Assembly (NCBI RefSeq): GCF_051106095.1
Contig: NC_135793.1
Coordinates: 1,531,501-1,595,500 of the forward strand
Reading direction: 5' to 3'
From: Pogona vitticeps
Lineage: Eukaryota; Chordata; Lepidosauria; Squamata; Agamidae
Length of the DNA stretch: 64,000 bases
Shown here: positions 51,609 through 64,000 of the stretch, one piece after another
Numbering within the stretch: position 1 is the stretch's first letter
How the letters are laid out: each line of letters starts with the position of its first letter
Translations under genes and position numbers: made by a program
The notes under the pieces: generated by a model
The model's database searches: none
Told to the model about the DNA's origin: nothing
The model's input: the letters and a program-made list of their open reading frames with translations, nothing else

Positions 51609-51614
51609 AATAAA
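51609..51614 (+). terminator. ATRX: Main ATRX poly(A) signal (candidate)
   Basis: AATAAA in 'catttaataaagtgacc', at the end of the repeat-free 3'UTR. Earlier AATAAA motifs at 50998 and 51185 could give shorter forms. Confidence 0.6.
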
Positions 51615-52091
51615 GTGACCAAAATACCTAAAACCTTCTGTAGCCCTGCTTTATTAAACGTACAGGTGTGATACGGATTGTCCGATGCGTGGGGAAGAAG
51701 CTTGAAAGAAGCTCTTCTTGAAAGACCATGAGCCAGATGGTCCAACGGGACCTGCCACAGCTTTATGGGCACACAGGAGTCCCTCCCTTTCAGTGACCCT
51801 GGAAATCGGAGATGATCAGAAATGTTGAAAGCCACTTGGTAATGGCTGTAAATGTGGCCAGGCCTTGTTGGCAGCAAGTGCACACTTAAGGCTGTCCAGA
51901 AGGTACTGGGCTTAAGTCCAGCCGCCCTAGTTTGGCCAGTTAATGGTGAGGAATGGTGAGCAATTAAAGTCCATCATCAGCCCCTCAATTCATACCCGCA
52001 GTAATGGTGTTTGATGAGCTGTCTTTGGTCCCACTTCTGGAGGAGAAGGTGAGCATCTCAAGACAGCACCCTGGAGCCACAGGAGACACAC

Positions 52092-52243
52092 CCTTACACC
52101 AGTGGTCCCCAACCTTGGGCCTCCAGATGTTCTTGGACCACAACTCCCAGAAGCCTTTACCACCACCTCTGCTGGCCAGGATTTCTGGGAGCTGAAGTCC
52201 AAGAACATCTGGAGGCCCAAGGTTGGGGACCACTGCCTTACAC
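52092..52243. mobile_element. Palindromic hAT-type MITE, copy C, with 8-bp target duplication
   Basis: The element 52100-52235 begins CAGTGGTCCCCAACCTTGGG and ends in its exact inverse. It is bracketed by a perfect 8-base direct repeat CCTTACAC (52092-52099 and 52236-52243). An 8-bp duplication with CAGTG-type ends identifies hAT mobilisation. It is nearly a complete hairpin and looks young. Confidence 0.85.
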
Positions 52244-52744
52244 GACAGGTGGCCCCTTGGTCCTCTGAACGTTCAGTGGAATCTGCTCTTGCTCCGTGAA
52301 GGGCTAGGATGGGTCTAGCAGAGGTTGGAGAAGAAGTTACTTAAGTGCCTGTTTGCCGGGTGGGTGGGTAGGCTTTGCAGTATTCCAGAAGCTTCAGTAA
52401 AAACCAACCAACGCTGGGAGCTAGATGACACCTTCCCTTCCCAGAGTAATTTAAAAAAAAAACCAAGAACATGTGAGAACCATCAAGATGTCTCCGATGG
52501 GTTTGCATCATCTTGTTGAAACCAGGGCTTTCCAGTGACTGGACACCTACTCGGTTAGTCAGCAGAAGGCCAAACCATTCAATCCTTGCTTTCCATTTGC
52601 TACCGCGGGGGGTGCAGAGGGATGGCGGATGGATTTGCCGGCTTGACTTCTGAACAAGGATTATGATGAACGGAGAGGAAACCAAAGACTGGGCGGCTAT
52701 GAAAATCAGGTAAGTCTGGCGTATAAAGCCAAGCATGTTCTGTA

Positions 52745-52830
52745 AGTTACCTTCAAGTCGCTCCCCATTTATGGGGACCCTGATCAGTTTTCAGGCTACA
52801 AGAGAAGCTCAAGGAATGCTTTGCCCCTGT
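52745..52830 (-). repeat. SINE/BovB-like tail fragment, antisense
   Basis: 'gttaccttcaagtcgctccc' and 'atttatggggaccctgatca' resemble the reversed BovB-type tail of the SINEs in ATRX introns. Confidence 0.45.
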
Positions 52831-54494
52831 CTCCCCCACCCCACTGGTCTTCCCGGTATCTCGTTCTGTGGAAACGCAAGCCTGATGAGATTTGTTTGAG
52901 GGTTTCTAGAGCGGTGGATTTGGGCACAAGAGGCAACTGAGGCTTCTTTCTCCTCTGATGACACATGGTGGAAATTGAGGGTGGAAATGTACTAACCATA
53001 CAGAGATGTTGCCTGGCTGGGCCGTGTTGGCCAGACATTGTGAAGAGTATTGCACGCTGGCCAGTTAGCTTCCAAACAGTTTCGAGCAAGCAGCTGCTCT
53101 GTAAAAGTCTTAACACCCAAAAGGGGATTTTTCAAAGGAACTCATTAGCTATTTTTCTTCCTAAAATAAACCTGATGCTTCCTGCATGTACTGCTAAGCT
53201 GCAGCCTCTTCCCACTGAATGTTTAGAATAGATAGGATTAACAATGATTATTTGGCTACTGGTTGCAAATTGCAAGAGACCCAGCGCAACAGGTGCAATC
53301 TCCATCGGGCTCTACGCCGATCCACAACCTTGTTTTCATTCCCGTACAATTCCTCAACATCCGTATCTTCAGAGCCCATGTCCTGTATGTTATACATCAC
53401 CCATCAACAGAAGTGAAATCCGGTCAGGGTTACAGAGATGGTGGAGGCAGTTTTTTCTGAGAATCAAGGTCCTTTGGCAACGGTCACACAGAGATCCCTC
53501 CTCTAAGGACAGTAAAAGATCATCCCCATTGGATGTGTGGATGCTCAGCCCTGCTGGCCTCCCTTCCGCTTCACTTATGCTTAAAAGTTCTTTACTGTGG
53601 TCTCTGTGAAATCATACACGTGGGTAGTCCCACGCCTGCATGGACAATCTTGGAATCTTCTAGAGCCCGCAAAAGTGTTAGGACACACCCATCCTCAACG
53701 CATGTGCTTCCCACGGCGCATGTACACGTCCCAGTTCTCTTTCTGGGCTTTGGTGGTGACAGCAGGTCTGTTGGTAATGGAGTTTCATGTTTGAACAGAA
53801 TCAAGCCCCCAGATCAAGGATGGCTCAGGGGAATGGATGGGAAGGTCAGGTGGCCGGAAGCCAGCAGCTTCTCATTCTCTCTGGGGGTGGGTCATCATGA
53901 TTTCGCAGGAGGTTGCCTCCAGAAGGGCCATTGAATGAAATAAGCAGCTCTGTGGGAAACAGCAGCCTTCTGTAGCAGTGTGGGAAGGACCAAATCCAGC
54001 ACACACACCCTGAATCAATGGCGCTTACAGAAGAATTGATGCATTGATGTACCAAGTTCCAGGGACTTGGAGGTTCCACACTCACTGGAACTTAAAACTG
54101 AATTTAAGCCTTGGTTTTCTGGAAATTTGTCAAGGGTGGGAATCACAAGCCATTCTCCAAAGAGCAAATACATACCATTCTCTTGACATCTTAATATTGC
54201 AGATGGAGAGACCAAGCGCAGGAGAAGATGCATTTGCTTAGTAAGCATAAACCAAGAAGACCTTGGAAGTTTGAGATTGTGGCCAAAACGGTGAAGCGCT
54301 GTTACGCTAAACCTATCAGTCTAGGTTTTACCTTTCAGTCATGTTACCTTGATTTAAGAAATTTATCCTCTCCCACATGAGATATCTTTTTATTTCCTAC
54401 TTGTAGGTATATTTCATCTCTCTTTTGATCTTAATTCGGAAAAGGATTGCAATTGGAATAAATTAGCAAGCCACCCACAATATATAAAGACAAT

Positions 54495-54500
54495 TTTATT
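54495..54500 (-). terminator. FGF16: FGF16 poly(A) signal (candidate)
   Basis: TTTATT on the + strand, that is AATAAA on the minus strand, about 970 bases downstream of the FGF16 stop. Chosen as the nearest canonical signal; not proven. Confidence 0.4.
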
Positions 54501-55466
54501 GCCAATAAGCTCTGAAAACTCACTTCTCCCTTTGTTCCTATTCCAGTAACTTGGGCCATAATATCTCTCTTTTTAAAAAATAAAATAGAATTTTGAAATA
54601 AATAAATATATAAAATAAATATCATATACACTTTATAAATAGATTTCTCCTTATGAACAGTTATCATGTTTACATCTTTAAAAGGTTAGCTCCCTGACCC
54701 CGTTCCTTTCTGCTCTTAAGCTCCCTATAGCAGGAAACACACTCATGCATGCATGCATGCACGCACGCACTCACAGGTATGCCATGCATGCACATGCCTG
54801 CACACACTCCCTCCTTCTCAGGACCTGGGGTTGGAAAATGTGTTATTTGGCTTGGATCATTTTGGCTGTCCGGTCCTTGTTCCCACCACGGAAGTCTGTG
54901 AGCTCAAGAAACTGGTCAAGGCTTCTTGTCCTAGAAACATGTGAGTCCATTAGGGCCACCAGATGAAAACCCAAGTAGCCAATAGGAGAACCATATTATC
55001 GGAAAGCCCCCCTTAATAAGTAACCACAACTCCAGGTTTGCCAACCAGTATGCAAGTCATTTCTACGGTCCTCTGCCTTGCGGTCGGTCTCAGTTGTGTA
55101 GATGAGAATCAGCGCTGCTGGTGGTTGTCATCTCCGAAACCGTTTCCTCTCCATGTGTCATCGTTTGGATTTTTCCTAGCCCACCAGGTAGAGAAAACCT
55201 CGGAAGAAGCCCATGATGATGGCTTGGGATCGAGGCTCACCTTTTCCATCCCATCTCACAGGAGTAAATGCGACCTTGACACATGCTTTGAAGGAAAATC
55301 CTCTTAGGTGCCCTTCTGTCTGTTATCTCGATTTGATAGGAAGGATGGAATGACTATGTAATACAGTGTTCCAGAGGAAAAAGAGAAAGAGAGAGAGGGA
55401 GGGAGGGAAAAAAAACCCTTGCCAACCCAAGAATATATACACTGGCTGCTTGATCTTCCGACAGCA
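54501..55466 (-). other. FGF16: FGF16 3'UTR (probable)
   Basis: Sequence between the FGF16 stop and the nearest canonical minus-strand AATAAA. It includes an AT-rich block (54560-54650) and an ATGC/ACGC simple repeat (54742-54800). The extent is inferred. Confidence 0.4.
54742..54800. repeat. ATGC/ACGC/TGCA simple repeat
   Basis: 'catgcatgcatgcatgcacg' followed by 'cacgcactcacaggtatgcc' and 'atgcatgcacatgcctgcac': an alternating purine-pyrimidine tract in the probable FGF16 3'UTR. Confidence 0.7.
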
Positions 55467-59567
<4,101 letters not shown>

Positions 59568-59640
59568 GACTAGATAGGCGGGATATAAATAAAATAAATA
59601 AAATAAATAAATAAAATAAAATAAATAAATAAACAAACAC
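59568..59640 (+). repeat. Retroposon tail 'aggcgggatataaat' with (AAAT)n
   Basis: 'gactagataggcgggatataa' plus a long run of AAATA units, the characteristic 3' end of an abundant reptilian LINE/SINE group. Same type as 61430-61510. Confidence 0.6.
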
Positions 59641-59846
59641 CCAGAAACACATCTTTAACAGGAATGTGTCAATTGGTTAATGTCCAGATGTGACACCTTA
59701 CACCTGTCCACGGTGTTCTGTCTCTCTTCCAGTTGCCACAACCCGCCAGTCTTAACGTTTTGATTGCACAGGAAACCTTTTGGGCTTAACAGCAGACCCA
59801 GCCTCGCCGACCTCCACAAGACTTTTGTCCTTCTGAATTCCATGAC

Positions 59847-59986
59847 GTTGCTTCCCAACCTTAGGGAAACCCGGGTCTTCTTGGACTGCAACTCCCAGAA
59901 GCCTTCGCCACCACCAGCTGTGCTGGCCAGGGTTTCTGGGAGTTGCAGTCCAAGAGCATCTGGGTGACCCAAGGCTGGGAAGCAAC
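59847..59986. mobile_element. Palindromic hAT-type MITE, copy D
   Basis: 'gttgcttcccaaccttaggg' pairs with 'cccaaggctgggaagcaac', with the internal arms 'aactcccagaagccttc' and 'gtttctgggagttgcag'. Target duplication not clear. Confidence 0.75.
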
Positions 59987-61263
59987 ATCCTTTGGGACAG
60001 TGGGAAGAGGCTTGGTCCTAGCAGATACGAAAACATGGGAAGAAGATGCTCAGGATTTGCAGCGGCATGCAAGATCAAACCGGTGTTCCCTGCTTAACCT
60101 GCATTACTCTAGGGAAGAAAGGCTTAGGGGGCAAGTACAGCCTACCAGATGTTGGCCTCTGGCCCTTGTCAGTCCTATCCAAGAGGTCTCATGATGAGGA
60201 ACGTTGGGGTCCTCTTTCTGGAGGACATCCCAGAGGCTTGCTCAGCCCCAAGACTGCAAAACAGCAACTATGCATGCCCGGAAAAGTTGTCTTGCAAATG
60301 AGCAAGGAAATGGGTCAGGAGGAGAAAGTGCTCCGAAAACAACCTGAGAGTCTGTCTGTTTATTTATAGAGCATCTAGAATGTTCCATCCTTCAGGAGCA
60401 CAGCAGACCTCCCCCTCTCCCCCCCCCCCCAGCCCCGGTTGGGTTACATCCCACACATGCCTTTGGCCAGCTTCTTCGAGTTTCCTAGGAAGACAGTGCT
60501 ACTGCTTGGCTACTCTTGACTTCTAAGGAGGAGAGAGAGGAAACCCACTCGCTTCTTCAGCTCCTTGGGAAGAAGGCCTTCCACTCATCACTCAAAGGGG
60601 CCAGAAGACTCAGGCAAGGCTGAGGTCTTGGCTACACTTAGAACAGGTCTACGGTGGAATGCCTCTAGCCTGGCCACCCTCTGTCTCCTTGCCTTGGTCC
60701 CGTTCATTAATCTTGAAGATCCATGATCCAAAAGCCAGTGATTTCATGCAGGGCCAGCCCTACTATTGGGCAAGAGAACAGGGAGCAAATTGCCAGCTCT
60801 TCCATTTCTCTGTGTTGTATTTTTTACCACCGGGAGTGGGAAAACAAGGCTTATGGGATTTCCTACCTTCTTTGCCAAAACAACTGGCCTGGCTTGACAT
60901 GCTATGCAGTTTGATCTGGGTCAGCGGGGGGCGGGGTGTTATTTGTTGCTCTGCCTTAGGCAGCAAGATTTCTGGGGCTGCCTGGCCCTCATTTTATGCT
61001 CCTGGCTCCAATAATTGCTCTCCAGTAAATTTTGTCCCAGAGAGACACATCTCATGATGTACATGGTCCGAAATATATTGCTTGACCTCTTATTCACCAC
61101 GGGGCCCTATTGGCTAGTGTCCATGCCAAATAAACACCATCTACCACTTCAAAGGCCTGGAGCACTTTTGCTACTTTAGAGAATAAAACCAGGCAGAATA
61201 ACATCTCCGTGGGGAATACACCTGCCAATGTAAATGGGTTGAAAAAACTTCCATTTTAGAAAA
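59987..61263. other. FGF16 intron 1, no gene recognised
   Basis: Non-coding; a C-run lies at about 60420. Nothing else recognised. Confidence 0.4.
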
Positions 61264-61374
<111 letters not shown>

Positions 61375-61429
61375 ATCTGTCCATCCATCTGTCTGTCCTG
61401 GCTCTTTTAAGGCATCAGCTCTTAGCAGC

Positions 61430-61452
61430 AGATAGGCGGGATATAAATTAAA

Positions 61453-61508
<56 letters not shown>

Positions 61509-61510
61509 AT
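61430..61510 (+). repeat. Retroposon tail with (AAAT)n
   Basis: 'agataggcgggatataaatt' followed by about 17 AAAT units; same family as 59568-59640. Confidence 0.65.
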
Positions 61511-61539
61511 TCTAACATCTTTTTAAAGAATGCCTTGTC

Positions 61540-62200
61540 TATCAATCAGGATGTCTGGCTAATTGTGGATCCCGCTCATTAATCCATTGATGTTGCAATC
61601 CTAATAACCTGTTGATCCTTTCAGCCCAGCTGGGTTCCAGCATGCATGTCTGGGTCTCCACCTTTAAAGCCCCGCAAGGGCACGTCCTAAAAGCGGTTCT
61701 GGACCGCTCTCTGAAACAAAGGAAGTGGGGCCAGGGGTGGAGTGGGGGGCTAGGCGTGACACCGAGGGCCGTTGGACGATCCGCACGAGGTGCAGAGAAG
61801 CACATTTTGCCATGATCTTGTCGAATTGATATGCGAAACCTCCCCGATCTACAGTTCACCAGCGCTGGGAGCGGCCGTTGGGAGAGGATCAAAAATTCAC
61901 TTTCCGACTCCAACAGGCTGCTTCTGTGGCCAAACATGATTTGTTTTTCCAGCTCTCCTCTTTTTTTTTTTCCCCTCCGTGGCAGAGAGATATTTGTTCC
62001 ATTTATTTCTGTTTGAGTCTCTCCAGATTGCGTTCTGCGAGATTCGCCTGGAATTCCTGATGTCTGAAAAGCTGAGTTATCTTTGAACCTCCATCAAGTG
62101 CCGGCAGCTTGCCAGTCATTGTTATATTACTCAAACAATTGTTTAAAGATTACTTCAGCTGCCTGCACCTGTCTCTTCTCATACAACCGTATCCAGGGGC
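61540..62200. promoter_or_regulatory. Candidate regulatory element in FGF16 intron 1
   Basis: A block without recognised repeats, with several developmental-factor-like sites: homeodomain-type GCTAATTG (61557-61564) and CATTAATCC, a palindromic SOX-type AAACAATTGTTT (62133-62144), then CAGCTG and CACCTG E-boxes within about 35 bases. The intron is otherwise rich in simple repeats. Enhancer function is inferred only from these motifs. Confidence 0.25.
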
Positions 62201-63777
62201 AAAAAAAGAGGGAGGAGGCCAGAGGAGGCCTTGGGAACAACCCTCCGTGTTGTGCTAATATCGGGGAATCTCAATTTCCAACTCAGCGGCCTCTCTGGGC
62301 TCCCGCAAAGCAACTGTTTAGAAACAGGTGCATTGGGCGGCGGGGAGGGAGGGAGGGAGAGGGGGACTGCCTAAGCCAGCCAAATCTCAGGGGAATGTCA
62401 GCCACAGCCAAGAGAGCTATGCTCTCTCTTTTTTTGGGGGGGGGGTACCCCAACCCGGAGCACGCAGGCTGGCGCTTCTGCGGGTCGGGGCCGTGACAGG
62501 CCTGGAAAGCAGGGCTCAAGTGTTTTACGAGCAGCTGGACTCGGCGGCACCCTTTGGCCCGGGGCCCCAAATGTCCACTTCTCACGCATGAGGGGGGGGA
62601 CACCTCACCTTTTTGTAAAAGTGAAGGGAGGCCGTGCAGTGCAATGCTTAAAGAGCTGGATTTGGGGGGGAGACTTTCAGGGGGGGGCTCAGGACCCCTT
62701 TCTGAGCCCAGAAAGCCACTGGGTGGGCATGAAGTAACAACGGCCTCGGAAGCTGCCTGCGAGGAGGAGGCGTTGGGAAGAAAAGCCGCCTTCACCTGTT
62801 TGAGCAGGTGAGAGAGATGGAGCCAGAGGAAGATGATGGGGCGGGGGCTGTGATCTGTTTAACAGGGGTGAGGGGGTTGTTCCTGGAAGGTTCCAGAAGC
62901 TAAGGCTCACGGCACCTTTTGTGCTTCACTGCTTATCCCCGGATTTAAAGCCTCTGTTTCTTGAAAGACGGAAAGAAAACACTTCGCTTCTCTAGCAGCC
63001 GTGCAAGGTTGGTTGATGTCCTTCGGTATCTCTTGAGTGGAAGCAACAAAGTCTTGTGAACCAGGAAACCCATCCCTCATGCCTCACCCCAGGTACTATA
63101 ATAATGTGGGTATAATGGGTATCATCATGTGGAACTCCCTGCAGGGCTCCCGACTCCTTCCACGCAGGCAGGTAAGCATACCTGTTCTTTTGGGGGAGCA
63201 CCACAGGTCTCTTTGCTTCACTTGAGGGGGGCTCCCCCTTCCAATGCATCAGGGCAGTGGGGGGGGGGAGAGAGGTAGCTGATGGTCCTGGGTGCCCAAA
63301 ATGGCTAGTGATGCTCCTGTCCAGTGAGGATCCAAGTCACTGCCCATTTTCATGCCTCCGGGGGGAGGGGGGAAGAAGCAGCCGTGGTTTTTGAGAACAG
63401 TCGAAGGGAAGAATTGCAGAGCACTTCAGCCCTAAAACTGCCTTTTGTAAGACCGCTTGGAAAAGATTTGAGGTCCCTTTCCTGACCTCTGGACCCTTGG
63501 CGCCTCTACCTCTCTCCTCGGTTCTTCCCAGGTGTCTTTGAGACAAAACAGGTGTTCAAAGCCTTCTCTTTTTCAAAACATAATTCAATTCAAAATTCTG
63601 CAACGGGGAAGCCAAAGCACAACACTTCACTTCCAGAAGCCCACTTCTCTTAGTGGTGAAAAGAATGTAAGACAGGATCTCCCCTCCATATGGCGAACAA
63701 CCTGGAACCCCAGTTCAGGTAGTTCACTTTATTGACCCTCAACATCAGGCGTGTGTGTTTTGAACACCCAGAATCAG
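62201..63777. other. FGF16 intron 1 or upstream, no gene recognised
   Basis: GC-richer segment (about 62200-62800) with G-runs, then ordinary sequence. I found nothing matching FGF16 exon 1 on the minus strand. Confidence 0.4.
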
Positions 63778-63932
63778 CTCTAAAGCAGTGGTTCCCAAAT
63801 TCAGGTCCCCAGATGTTCCTGGACTACAATTCCCAGAAGCCTTCCCCATGAGCTGTGCTGGCCAGGGTTTCGGGGAGTTGTAGTTCAAGAACATCTGGGG
63901 ACCACCGAAGTTTCGGAAGCAATGCACTAAAG
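63778..63932. mobile_element. Palindromic hAT-type MITE, copy E
   Basis: Element 63786-63924 starting CAGTGGTTCCCAAATTCAGG. The flanks CTCTAAAG (63778-63785) and CACTAAAG (63925-63932) match at 7 of 8 bases, consistent with an aged 8-bp hAT target duplication. Confidence 0.75.
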
Positions 63933-64000
63933 CATCGCACACTGGCCACCTCTGGTTAAGTTTTGCCCTCCAAATGTTCTGATTCTGCAGTTCCTAGCAT

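Larger units (their letters stand above)
48927..51635 (+). other. ATRX: ATRX 3'UTR
   Basis: 2.7 kb of AT-rich sequence with no exon or transposon, consistent with the long ATRX 3'UTR of other vertebrates. It starts with a purine (GA) tract. AATAAA motifs occur at 49470, 50998, 51185 and 51609. The last is followed by the first mobile-element-bearing intergenic sequence. The exact end is inferred. Confidence 0.7.
51640..54490. other. ATRX-FGF16 intergenic interval
   Basis: About 2.9 kb between the two 3' ends. It holds the hAT MITE with target duplication (52092-52243) and a SINE tail fragment (52745-52830). No gene recognised. Confidence 0.5.

Noticed and set aside
51985-52299. Several open frames of 60-80 codons with shared motifs such as KNIWRPKVGDHW
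   Set aside because: The motif recurs because the frames cross the palindromic hAT MITE, which also gives similar frames at 59655-60078 and 63745-63942.

Overview
This is vertebrate nuclear DNA, most likely from a squamate reptile (lizard type). Coding exons are short, introns are small, and most exon junctions have GT-AG borders. The interspersed repeats are tRNA-headed SINEs with a BovB-like tail, CR1 3' ends, palindromic hAT-type MITEs and several TA-flanked Tigger/pogo-like MITEs. The species call is inferred from this repeat set, not from a marker gene.

The main gene is ATRX on the + strand, the SWI/SNF-type chromatin remodeller with an ADD histone-reader domain. Thirty-four coding exons can be placed from 4863 to 48926. 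They keep reading frame at every junction and correspond one-to-one to mammalian coding exons 2-35. Coding exon 1 (about 20 coding bases) is not visible. The first ~90 bases of the window are CpG-rich with promoter-type motifs, so exon 1 probably lies just upstream. Assuming the usual 20-base exon 1, the protein is 2352 aa: N-terminus (exons 2-6), ADD domain (exons 7-9), a long charged disordered region (exons 9-15), helicase lobe 1 (exons 16-21), linker (22-25), helicase lobe 2 (26-30) and C-terminus (31-35). The 3'UTR runs to a poly(A) signal at 51609.

Downstream and convergent (minus strand) is FGF16, with its last coding exon at 55467-55712 and its middle exon at 58147-58250. Its first exon is not in the window. 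The tail-to-tail ATRX-FGF16 order matches that on the mammalian X.

The most notable signals are these. (1) An in-frame, strongly basic 69-codon read-through from exon 10 into intron 10 is followed by a poly(A) signal. This matches the architecture of the truncated ATRXt isoform known from mammals. It is followed by about 5 kb in which I recognise no repeats. (2) A decayed partial copy of ATRX exon 21 lies inside intron 19. (3) A family of palindromic hAT MITEs occurs five times, one with a perfect 8-bp target duplication. (4) A nested MITE carries a ~52-bp minisatellite. (5) FGF16 intron 2 has G-rich tandem arrays close to both splice sites. No virus-derived element, tRNA/rRNA gene or CRISPR array was recognised.
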